10,381 bases of DNA, taken from assembly GCA_005881495.1 (NCBI GenBank), contig VBHI01000130.1, positions 10,858-21,238 on the forward strand, read 5' to 3'. Under the pieces are notes generated by a model. It was not told the origin of the DNA and ran no database searches. It was given only the letters and a program-made list of their open reading frames with translations. The position numbers and the translations under genes were made by a program. Source of the DNA: Chloroflexota bacterium. Lineage in GTDB: Bacteria; Chloroflexota; Ktedonobacteria; Ktedonobacterales; Ktedonobacteraceae. Positions 1 through 6,464 of the stretch are shown here, piece by piece; the stretch's first letter is position 1, and every line of letters begins with the position of its first letter.

Positions 1-2107
1 GGATGGCGGCATCATCTCCGCCACTGACGAGTGCACGTCCATCAGGAGTAAAGACGAGACGATGGATGCTGCCAGCATGCTGTCCCAACCAGAGCAAGGC
101 CCCGTTCTCCAGGTTCCACAGTTTGATGGTCCCATCCCAGCTCCCGGTGGCGAGCGTCTGCTCATCTGGACTGAAGGCGAGTGCCTGTACCGCAGCGGTA
201 TGCGCCTGCCAGGTCAGGTTCAGTATCTTCCCGCCATCGCGCCACACGCGTGCTCCCCCGCGCCTGCTGCCCATCGCACAGTAGCAGCCATTGGAGCTCG
301 TTGCCACCGACCAGGGAGGGTCAAAAGACTCGGTAAAGACCGTCTCTTGCAGGGTAGCCCCGGAAAGTGTCGTATCCTGCATCTCGACCCCTTGGAGATA
401 GACGCCTCGCAGTGAGAGTTGTGACAGGTCCAGGCCGCACAGGTGCCCACGAAGCTCTCGCAGCAGTGCAAGGAGATTCGCCGGTCCATACCCCTGAGCG
501 TCGTCAGCCCGTTCGCGAAGCTCGTCGAGCAACGCGCGCAGTTGCCCCTCTAGCGCGGTTCGCAAAGGGTACGTGTTGCGCAGGCCAGCCAGAATGGGGG
601 CCACAAGGAGGCGCTGTTGGGTCTGCCGCACATATTCCTGGGAGGGAGCCAGTTCCAAACCATGCTCGACCAGGCGCGAGAAATGGCCCTGCTTGATCTC
701 GCCGGTCACCTCCACAATGAGCCGTGCCGTCACATACTCCATCACGACCGATTGCAGCGTGAAGCTCCCCTGGAGCTTGCCCCGCTCAATAAGCGAGCGG
801 CCACGTAAGCTATCGATCGCTTCCAGCACCTGAGGTTGCGGCAGGGGTGCGCCAAGCACCGCCAGCAGCTCCTGCAGGTTCACCGGCTCGCGCAGGATCG
901 CCAGCCACAGCAGCACGCTCTGCTCGACCGCCGAGAGGCGCGCGTACTGCTCATCGAGCAGCGCGCGCACCCCGCCGAAGACCACCTCGCCCTGCTCCAG
1001 AAAGGGGGCGATCTGACCTCCAAAGATCTCTACGATGGTCCGCGCCACGATTTTGAGGGCCAGGGGATTGCCCGCGTAGGCCTCGATCAGCCGGAGTTGC
1101 TCAGCTACACTGCCGGCGACCCCCTTTTCGGCCAACAACTGCTGGCATGCCTCGGCATCCAGCCGGGCGAGGCGCAAGGCACGCACGGGAGCCCGGCTGC
1201 CTTCCAGCGGCACGAGATCGCCCGGTTTTTCCCGGCTGGTCATCAGCAGGCAACTTTGATGCTCGGTCTCCGCTACCCGCCGCAGCACCCGGGAGAATCC
1301 CTCGTAGCCGGCACGCATGCGACCGCTGTCCTCCCCTTTCTCCAAGAACGACTCCAGGTTGTCGTAGACCAGCAGGACACGTCGGCTACGCAAGCAGTCC
1401 AACAGGAGGTCCTGTCGTCTTTCGGGGCTGGAAGACGCGTCGCTCAGGGCCTGGGGAGCCAGGACCTGGAGGGAGCTATCCAGTAGCGCTTCGCAGGTCG
1501 GGACATCGCGCAGGGAGCGCCAGATGACCACCTCGAAGTCCTCCGCCACGCGGTGCATTACCTGCGTCGCCAGTGTCGACTTCCCGATGCCACCCTGGCC
1601 CAGCACACTTACCATCCGACAGCGCTCCTGGACCACCCACTCACAGAGCAGGTCCAGTTCCCACTCGCGCCCATAGAAGCTTGTGACGGCGAGTGCGTCG
1701 CCCCAATCGACGCGTGGCCCGCCTCTGGAAGGAGAAGCGAGAGCGTGGGTAGTGACATCGGTCTCCTCTCCGCGCTGGGATGCCGGGGGAGCCTGTAGGT
1801 GGGACAGTAGTCCACCAAGCCAGGCTTCATCGAGGAGCACCTTCTGGCGGGCCGCTTGCCAGAGCGCACGAACCTCCTCTGCCTCACGCCCGAATGGCCA
1901 GGCCTGGCGCTGGGTAGCGAGGACCACGAACTGTTTGAGGTGGTCGGCCTTGGGATAGGTGAGGCCTCCCTCCCAATCGATCACGGCGCGGCGGGTGACG
2001 CCAAGCATAGCAGCCAATTCGGTTTGCGTCAGCTCGAGCCTGGTGCGCAAGGTCAGCATCACCTGCCCAAAGGCGTAGTCTCGCTCGCGGTACGAGGAAA
2101 CCTTCAT
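1..2107 (-). CDS. XRE-family HTH / NB-ARC ATPase / WD40 repeat protein (STAND), C-terminus beyond left edge
   Basis: An open frame runs from ATG at 2107 to the left edge without a stop, giving 702 residues. In order: an XRE-type helix-turn-helix at about residues 13-65 (LTQTELAAMLGVTRRAVIDW); an NB-ARC/STAND NTPase with P-loop GQGGIGKST at 170-178, a Walker B-like LLVYDN at 245-250 and the GNPLAL motif at 346-351; a helical/winged region at 385-560; a short pentapeptide-like stretch (LSLRGVYLQG, 564-573); then WD40 repeats from about 596, with WDGTIKLWNL as a clear blade end at 657-666. The start is supported by a purine-rich GGAAAGG at 2116-2122. STAND proteins are known to be ligand-triggered ATPase switches in signalling, transcription control and some phage defence. 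Here the propeller is presumably the sensor and the HTH the DNA-binding output. The ligand is unknown. Domain calls are firm; the biological role is inferred. Confidence 0.93.
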   Translation of the reverse strand, partial: MKVSSYRERDYAFGQVMLTLRTRLELTQTELAAMLGVTRRAVIDWEGGLTYPKADHLKQFVVLATQRQAWPFGREAEEVRALWQAARQKVLLDEAWLGGLLSHLQAPPASQRGEETDVTTHALASPSRGGPRVDWGDALAVTSFYGREWELDLLCEWVVQERCRMVSVLGQGGIGKSTLATQVMHRVAEDFEVVIWRSLRDVPTCEALLDSSLQVLAPQALSDASSSPERRQDLLLDCLRSRRVLLVYDNLESFLEKGEDSGRMRAGYEGFSRVLRRVAETEHQSCLLMTSREKPGDLVPLEGSRAPVRALRLARLDAEACQQLLAEKGVAGSVAEQLRLIEAYAGNPLALKIVARTIVEIFGGQIAPFLEQGEVVFGGVRALLDEQYARLSAVEQSVLLWLAILREPVNLQELLAVLGAPLPQPQVLEAIDSLRGRSLIERGKLQGSFTLQSVVMEYVTARLIVEVTGEIKQGHFSRLVEHGLELAPSQEYVRQTQQRLLVAPILAGLRNTYPLRTALEGQLRALLDELRERADDAQGYGPANLLALLRELRGHLCGLDLSQLSLRGVYLQGVEMQDTTLSGATLQETVFTESFDPPWSVATSSNGCYCAMGSRRGGARVWRDGGKILNLTWQAHTAAVQALAFSPDEQTLATGSWDGTIKLWNLENGALLWLGQHAGSIHRLVFTPDGRALVSGGDDAAI

Positions 2108-2201
2108 AGACCTTTCCTTTCCGTCTCCTTCTCACAAACGCTGCGATGTGAAGGAATGTGCAGTGCTAAAGTGACGCGATGTCCGGTGACGCGCGAGTAC
2201 G

Positions 2202-2245
2202 CTGCTTAGTATACTACAAAGCAGAAGCATCCTCGAACTTCGAGG
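2202..2245. promoter_or_regulatory. Two palindromes upstream of the STAND gene, candidate operator/promoter
   Basis: The sequence shows a perfect 10-bp palindrome TAGTATACTA at 2207-2216, flanked by CTGCTT (2202-2207) and AAGCAG (2219-2224). A perfect 7-1-7 inverted repeat, CCTCGAA-C-TTCGAGG, follows at 2231-2245. The first contains TATACT on both strands, which could serve as a -10 box, but I see no good -35 at the right spacing on the minus strand. GTGACGCG also occurs twice nearby (2171-2178 and 2186-2193). The position about 100 nt upstream of an HTH-bearing protein makes an operator plausible. This is inference only. Confidence 0.3.
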
Positions 2246-2345
2246 CAAGGCGATGGGTGGCGAGCAGCCTGCCAGCACCCAACCGCAAAGGTAAGGACTG
2301 GTACCCTGCTGTGCTATCAGACCGCAGAGGTGTGAGGTGCATGGA

Positions 2346-2771
2346 ATGAAGGCCATTTCGCCGGAGACACGACGTACATTGTCATGTGTCATCACCGCGT
2401 CCTACCGCCAGTTCGCCGAGGGGTACCACCTGCGGCGCGACGCCATGATGTGGTTCTGGGAGCAGTACACGCGCCACCCGGGCGAGCGGAACGAGATCAC
2501 CGCCTCGCCGCTGCAGGCCAGCGTTGAGCAATTGCAAGGGCTCCCCGCGGCGCTCATCATCACCCCCGAGGCCGATGTGCTGCGCGATGAGGGGGAGGCC
2601 CCTGCCAACAAACTGCGGCAGGTGGGGGTGCGCGTCAAGGTGGTATGGTTCCAGGGGACCATCCACGACTTCGTCATGTTGAACGCCTTGGCGCACAGCA
2701 CGGCAACGCGTGGAGCGATCGCCCTCGCCACGGCCTGGCTGCGTGAGGGGTTCTCGACCCAACTCACATAG
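2346..2771 (+). pseudogene. C-terminal fragment of an HSL-type alpha/beta hydrolase (esterase/lipase)
   Basis: From ATG 2346 the frame codes 141 residues. From about residue 18 it matches the last third of hormone-sensitive-lipase-like esterases (alpha/beta hydrolase fold 3): ASYRQFAEGYHLRRDAM, then ASPLQASVEQLQGLP, then EADVLRDEGEA with the catalytic Asp at 77, then GTIHDF with the catalytic His at 107. The N-terminal two thirds, with the HGGG oxyanion motif and the GDSAG nucleophile elbow, are absent. Full-length relatives have roughly 300-340 residues. The first 17 residues do not look like the family, so the break lies near position 2395. A ribosome site (GAGGTG, 2334-2339) happens to precede the ATG, so a short protein might still be made, but without the serine it cannot act as an esterase. 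A 5'-truncated remnant is the best reading. Confidence 0.8.
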
Positions 2772-2812
2772 GCTTTTTGCTCTACAAACACCAGATGGAG
2801 GTAATAAAAGCA

Positions 2813-3385
2813 ATGACACCCGAACAGATCAAGCAGGTTATTGAAGGTGGCCGGTGGGTAAGTATCGCCACCGAGCTGCGCCCAAGCACCAATAAATCAG
2901 CCACCGGGGAAATCCAACCGTTTTATTGTTCACGCGTTTTTACCTATTCCCCTGATGACCGATTTGCCTGTACCGTGATAAATTATGCCGATGCCAATGG
3001 CAAAGTGCCGTTGGTGAAAATTGTGATTAAAGGGCATACCGCCTGGCGGGGAGCGCACCCGATTGCACCGGGCGCGTACAACCTGGACTACATTGCCGAT
3101 GAAGTGTATGAGGTGACCCCACTACATCAAGGCTTTGCCGCTGTCGCGAACAGATTTCCAGCAAATGGTCTCAACACGTGGGAAGTCAATGTCATGCAAG
3201 ACGTCACAGGAAAAGCCTTTCCGTTGTTTAGTCTGGTCGAAGGACAAACCTATGTCGACTACGACCTCATTTATCTGTACAACGACATGCTGTTTAATGG
3301 CAGTAAGAACGTTGACGGTCGCGCGTTTGACAAGCCTGAAAACAGGCCCACCAATTTGCAAATCCCGTTGGTGAGACAGCAATAA
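2813..3385 (+). CDS. APCDD1-domain (calycin-like) protein
   Basis: This 190-residue protein is probably cytoplasmic, with no signal peptide or membrane segment. ATG 2813 is chosen because GGAGGTAA at 2797-2804 lies 8 nt before it; an in-frame start at 2777 has no such site. The pattern resembles the APCDD1 domain: GRWVS at 13-17 followed by ELRP at 21-24, a CSRVFTYSPDDRFACTV strand pair at 39-55, VIKGHTAW at 71-78, a GAYNLDY strand at 87-93, and the C-terminal signature DLIYLYNDMLFNG (151-163) ending in KPENRPTNLQIPLV (174-187). Human APCDD1 is known as a membrane-bound Wnt inhibitor whose domains form lipid-binding barrels; here a single soluble copy is seen. I infer binding of a lipid or small hydrophobic ligand, but the function is unknown. 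The gene lies 11 nt before the next hydrolase, which suggests co-transcription. Base composition is somewhat more AT-rich than its left neighbours. Confidence 0.85.
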   Translation: MTPEQIKQVIEGGRWVSIATELRPSTNKSATGEIQPFYCSRVFTYSPDDRFACTVINYADANGKVPLVKIVIKGHTAWRGAHPIAPGAYNLDYIADEVYEVTPLHQGFAAVANRFPANGLNTWEVNVMQDVTGKAFPLFSLVEGQTYVDYDLIYLYNDMLFNGSKNVDGRAFDKPENRPTNLQIPLVRQQ

Positions 3386-3396
3386 AGGGGAACACT

Positions 3397-4248
3397 ATGA
3401 GCACCACGTCGAGCGAAGTCATGCACGTTCGGTTCCGAACCGTGGACGGAATCGCTATCCGTTACGCCGAGAGCGATGAGCGTCAGGACAACGCTATTTT
3501 GCTGACGAATCCCTGGCCAGAGAGCCTGTATGCGTTCCTGCCAATCTGGCAAACGCTTTCTCAACACTCATACCTGCTTGCCATTGACCTCCCGGGCTTC
3601 GGCCAGTCCGAGCGCCGGAACGACCTGCTGTCACCTCGGGCGATGGGTGAGTTCCTCATCCGACTCATTGACGAGTGGGGACGGAACACGCCACATATTG
3701 TGGCCCCGGACGTCGGCACCTCGGCTGCACTGTTCGCCGCAGCGCTGCATCCCGGCAAGCTGCGCAGCCTCGTGATCGGAAGCGGCGGAACTGCCTACCC
3801 ACTCCAGGTGGGCGGTGTACTGAAGGATATCATTGACGCTCCCGATCTTGAGGCGTTCCGGGCCATCGATCCCCGGGTCACCCTCGGCGCTTCACTGGAT
3901 AAAGGCCATGAGCATTACCGACTTCCCCCAGAGGTGCGCGAGGACTATCTCAAATCCTACGAAGGAGGTCGCTTCGCGGAGTCAACGAGGTGTGTGCGCA
4001 GCTATCCGAAGGCGCTCCCTGTCCTGGGAGAACTCTTACCGGGAATCCAGATGCCGGTCCAGCTTATCTTCAGCCATCGCGACGATCTTGTGCCACCCAT
4101 CAATGGCGAATACTTACACGAGCGGCTACCCAACAGCAAGCTTGACATCTTAGATACCGGCCATTACGCCTGGGAGGACGTTGCAGACCAGTATGCGGCG
4201 ATCATCTCGGCCTGGGTCATGGGCGGTTACCAGAATACTGGAGCGTGA
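3397..4248 (+). CDS. Alpha/beta hydrolase with Asp nucleophile (haloalkane dehalogenase / epoxide hydrolase type)
   Basis: A full-length 283-residue alpha/beta hydrolase, preceded by an AAAGGGGAA ribosome site directly after the APCDD1 gene stop. Visible elements: IDLPGFGQSERR (63-74), the nucleophile elbow VAPDVGTSA with Asp105 where serine hydrolases carry Ser, the acid HRDDLVPP (Asp229 or Asp230), and the base His256 in TGHYAWED. An Asp-Asp-His triad is known in haloalkane dehalogenases, fluoroacetate dehalogenases and soluble epoxide hydrolases, which attack carbon-halogen or epoxide carbon through an ester intermediate. The usual HGxP oxyanion motif reads NPWPES (38-43). No substrate can be named from sequence. 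The protein is probably cytoplasmic and soluble. The frame looks intact and conserved end to end, so it is likely functional, though some family members are perhaps not dehalogenases at all. Confidence 0.88.
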   Translation: MSTTSSEVMHVRFRTVDGIAIRYAESDERQDNAILLTNPWPESLYAFLPIWQTLSQHSYLLAIDLPGFGQSERRNDLLSPRAMGEFLIRLIDEWGRNTPHIVAPDVGTSAALFAAALHPGKLRSLVIGSGGTAYPLQVGGVLKDIIDAPDLEAFRAIDPRVTLGASLDKGHEHYRLPPEVREDYLKSYEGGRFAESTRCVRSYPKALPVLGELLPGIQMPVQLIFSHRDDLVPPINGEYLHERLPNSKLDILDTGHYAWEDVADQYAAIISAWVMGGYQNTGA

Positions 4249-4260
4249 ACGGGCTCCCAC

Positions 4261-4288
4261 TGTCCTGGTGCGGCTGTTGCTCAGGACA
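4261..4288 (+). terminator. Candidate hairpin after the hydrolase gene
   Basis: TGTCCTG (4261-4267) and CAGGACA (4282-4288) form a 7-bp stem with a 14-nt loop, starting 13 nt after the hydrolase stop. No T-run follows, so it is not a typical intrinsic terminator. The position fits an mRNA 3' structure. Confidence 0.25.
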
Positions 4289-4336
4289 TGAAAGAAGAAC
4301 TTTGTCAAATGTAGTGAAGGTACTTCAGGAAAGTAA

Positions 4337-4353
4337 GAGCAGCGTTTCTGCTC
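4337..4353. repeat. Small inverted repeat between hydrolase and SDR genes
   Basis: GAGCAG-CGTTT-CTGCTC is a perfect 6-bp stem with a 5-nt loop, about 80 nt before the SDR start and followed by AAAATAC. It could be an operator, or a weak terminator read from the minus strand. Nothing else in the 182-nt gap is recognisable. Confidence 0.25.
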
Positions 4354-4430
4354 AAAATACAAGGCGCGACCGGCTCACCGATGCGTACCGCGGCCGTTGT
4401 GCCTCAGCGTGAAAGAAAGGATGGGTGAGC

Positions 4431-5066
4431 ATGGAGCAAACCATTCTTGTGACTGGGAGTACCAGTGGCTTTGGTCGTCTGACAGTTGAAACTCTGGCGC
4501 ATCAGGGACACCGTGTGTTCGCGGGCATGCGTGCGGCGGCAGGCAAGAATGCTCCTGCGGCAGAAGCACTCCGCGCGCTCGCGCAACGAGAACGGCTGGC
4601 CATGCCATTTCTGGGCCTCTATGGAGCGACGAAGTTTGCCCTGGAAGGACTCACCGAGTCGTATCGCTATGAACTTGCGCCCTTTGGCATCGACGCCGCC
4701 ATTATTGAGCCCGGGACCTTTCCGACCAACATTTCTGCCAACCGCCAGGTCGCGGCAGACAGCGAGCGTTTGGCCCTCTACCAGGCTGGTATCGATGCGT
4801 TTACGGTGCCGTTTTACGCAGAGAACCGGTCCGCGACCCCTCCCGACCCCCAGGAGGTGGCCGACGCCATCGCACACGTGATCGCCCAACCAGCGGGAGA
4901 ACGGCCATTGCGCACGATTGTCGCGACAGTGGCACAACGCCGGGCCCCCCAGGCGTTGAATGACGCTGCCACACAGGCCATGCACTCCTTTCTCGAGGCG
5001 CTCCATCTTCCCGCCACGGCTCTTGCGTTCCAGGGAGATCAAGAGGAAGTGAGGAAACACAGATGA
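4431..5066 (+). CDS. SDR-family oxidoreductase with internal in-frame deletion
   Basis: ATG 4431 is chosen over GTG 4425 because AAAGG at 4416-4420 is better spaced for it. The product has 211 residues; relatives of this classical short-chain dehydrogenase type have roughly 280-300. The NAD(P)-binding TGSTSGFG is at 8-15, the active-site YGATK (Tyr64, Lys68) follows, then the IEPGTFPTN loop at 92-100. Between ALAQRE (49-54) and RLAMPF (55-60) the family normally has about 80 or more residues, including the acidic residue after beta-3, NNAG and the catalytic Ser. All are missing, and the frame is kept across the junction near 4592/4593. Such a protein should not fold into a working Rossmann dehydrogenase. 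The remainder, including its C-terminus, is well conserved, so the deletion looks recent. It overlaps the AraC frame by ATGA, which implies coupled translation. It is an intact reading frame but probably catalytically dead. Confidence 0.85.
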   Translation: MEQTILVTGSTSGFGRLTVETLAHQGHRVFAGMRAAAGKNAPAAEALRALAQRERLAMPFLGLYGATKFALEGLTESYRYELAPFGIDAAIIEPGTFPTNISANRQVAADSERLALYQAGIDAFTVPFYAENRSATPPDPQEVADAIAHVIAQPAGERPLRTIVATVAQRRAPQALNDAATQAMHSFLEALHLPATALAFQGDQEEVRKHR

Positions 5067-5602
5067 AAGCGATTGGCGTGACGACATGTGAACGCTATCA
5101 TAAACGTGAAATGCTTTTTCATCTCCTATCAGGAGACTCTGGGCACTTCTTTTTCCAACCGGTGCTCTTTGACCAGCAAGCCGACGGCGTTGGCTTTGCC
5201 AACGCCTGGATCAGAGAACATTATGCTCGTTCCTTTACTGTTGAGGAGCTTGCAACATCCAACAATATGAGCGTCTCGGGACTCCATCATCAGTTCAAGG
5301 CCATCACGACCATGGGTCCCGTACAGTATCAGAAGCACCTCCGCCTTCAGGAAGCAAGGCGCCTCATGCTGAGTGGTTCGATGGATGCAACCACTGCCGC
5401 TTTAGAAGTGGGCTATGCAAGTCCATCGCAATTTAGCCGAGAATACCGGTGGCTTTTTGGCCTGCCGCCTCTTCAAGATATCAAAGCGGTGCGAAACAGT
5501 TCTGCGGCAGGCGCCTTCGAGAAGAGTTTGGGTGGGTATGCCGCTCCAAACGAAGGGGCCACCACTACTCCTCTCCCCGTCAACGGTTCCCGCGTCCGGT
5601 GA
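5063..5602 (+). CDS. AraC-family regulator lacking its N-terminal domain
   Basis: ATG 5063 overlaps the SDR stop as ATGA and has GAGGAA (5051-5056) 6 nt upstream. Of 179 residues, about 13-140 match the back half of AraC_N-type regulators (full length near 300). A residual helix REMLFHLLSG (15-24) stands where relatives have REILYRLLTG. Next come IREHYARSFTVEELA (50-64), the first HTH MSVSGLHHQFKAIT (69-82), the PVQYQKHLRLQEARRLML linker (86-103) and the second HTH with VGYASPSQFSREYRWLFG (116-133). The roughly 160-residue N-terminal sensing/dimerisation domain is missing. The tail from about 145 is low-complexity and unlike the family. AraC regulators of this subgroup are often found beside SDR genes, so the pairing is natural. 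A DNA-binding-only protein might bind constitutively or be inert. It is either a decaying gene or a truncated regulator kept by coupling. Confidence 0.8.
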   Translation: MKAIGVTTCERYHKREMLFHLLSGDSGHFFFQPVLFDQQADGVGFANAWIREHYARSFTVEELATSNNMSVSGLHHQFKAITTMGPVQYQKHLRLQEARRLMLSGSMDATTAALEVGYASPSQFSREYRWLFGLPPLQDIKAVRNSSAAGAFEKSLGGYAAPNEGATTTPLPVNGSRVR

Positions 5603-6019
5603 GATGGCACGCGGTCTCGCTTCACCAGAACGAGAGACGCGCGAGAGGGAGGAAGAAAGACTCACTGGCGAAGTCGAACAGACGAGCAGTCGCGAGCCTG
5701 GTGCCAGCTCAACACGTTCGTGCCAGCAACTGCCACCCTCATTCAACGCGTGCGCTCCTGCGAACCTGAGCGCACGGAACCTTGAGCCCAATTTCCCGTC
5801 ATTGGGCCTGATTCGTCCGAACCTTCAGCCTATTTACCACATCCTTCACCAAAAGTGTGTAAGCTGGGAAGAGTGGGCAGAATTTGGACTCAAGGGTGGG
5901 AATCGAGTGTGATTCGCCGGGGAATGCCGCACCAGAAGCGGTCTGCTGTGCGCGATAGGTGGAAATCCAGCGCCCGATCTGTCGGTTTTGACTCTCGCCC
6001 CGGAGGGCGGGTGATACAG
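5603..6019. other. Non-coding stretch with no recognisable gene
   Basis: No reading frame here, on either strand, resembles a known family or has a convincing ribosome site. Two small inverted repeats are visible: GCCCAAT (5786-5792) with ATTGGGC (5801-5807), and CGCCC (5996-6000) with GGGCG (6005-6009) around a CGGA tetraloop. Neither is followed by a T-run. The stretch may hold remnants too diverged to recognise. Confidence 0.5.
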
Positions 6020-6075
6020 AGCAGGAGAGCATTCCAAACTGGGAGTCAGCACCCGGTTTGGAATGCTCTCCTGCT
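6020..6075. repeat. Long inverted repeat (24-bp stem, 8-nt loop)
   Basis: The left arm 6020-6043 begins AGCAGGAGAGCATTCC and the right arm 6052-6075 ends GGAATGCTCTCCTGCT. The outer 20 bp are perfectly complementary; the remaining 4 pairs are one G-T wobble and three G-C. The loop AGTCAGCA is at 6044-6051. No T-run follows on either strand, so it is not an ordinary terminator. The first available start codon of the DUF302 gene (6063) lies inside the right arm. It could be a REP/MITE-like insertion or an mRNA structure controlling translation. Confidence 0.85.
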
Positions 6076-6434
6076 TCCATCTTCTGATGGGGTATACACT
6101 GGAACGCCTGGAGGCGGCTATCGGTAGCCGCAACCTGACCCTCTTTGCCCAGATCGACCATAGTGACTTAGCCAGAGGCGCCGGCCTCACGATGCAGGAG
6201 GCCCACGTGCTGATCTTTGGCAACCCAAAAGGAGGCACGCCTCTCATGATCGCCTCCCCGCTGCTCGCCCTTGATTTGCCCCTCAAAGTCCTCGTCTGGC
6301 AGAGTGCGGATGGCCAGGTCTGGGTGAGTACGAACAGCGTCGCCTACCTGGGAGAGCGCTACGCCCTTCCGCAGGAACTGGTCGGCAATCTTGCCGTCGC
6401 GGGTTTCGTGATTGAGCAGGAGCTCAAACCGTAA
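6063..6434 (+). CDS. DUF302 domain protein, start uncertain, possibly 5'-clipped
   Basis: The frame gives 123 residues. DUF302 features are clear: YTLERLEAAI (11-20), LFAQIDHSDLARGAGL (27-42), the signature VLIFGNPKGGTPLM (49-62), LALDLPLKVLVW (68-79) and GERYALPQEL (97-106). The frame is closed upstream by TGA at 6012-6014. Possible starts are ATG 6063, inside a long hairpin with no clear ribosome site, and ATG 6087, also without one. Family members usually have 10-20 more residues before the LERLEAA helix, so the 5' end may have been replaced by the inverted repeat. DUF302 proteins are small, soluble and of unsettled function; a stress or redox role has been suggested for some. The frame ends 30 nt before the DUF202 gene, so the two probably share a transcript. 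The family is certain; expression is doubtful. Confidence 0.85.
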   Translation: MLSCFHLLMGYTLERLEAAIGSRNLTLFAQIDHSDLARGAGLTMQEAHVLIFGNPKGGTPLMIASPLLALDLPLKVLVWQSADGQVWVSTNSVAYLGERYALPQELVGNLAVAGFVIEQELKP

Positions 6435-6464
6435 CAGTCCCGGGAGGAACGAAAGGCGCGATCA

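Noticed and set aside
836..1486. Plus-strand open frame of 216 codons, antisense to the NB-ARC domain
   Set aside because: It resembles no family and lies opposite a clear NB-ARC coding region; GC-rich codons on the other strand leave such shadow frames open.
4404..5087. Minus-strand open frame of 227 codons, antisense to the SDR gene
   Set aside because: No recognisable domain; the opposite strand has the SDR motifs TGSTSGFG and YGATK.
5415..5912. Plus-strand open frame overlapping the AraC 3' end and the following gap
   Set aside because: It overlaps the conserved AraC HTH in another frame, is low-complexity after that and has no family resemblance.
5846..6286. Minus-strand open frame opposite the hairpin and DUF302 gene
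   Set aside because: It is antisense to the conserved DUF302 motifs and has no ribosome site or family resemblance.
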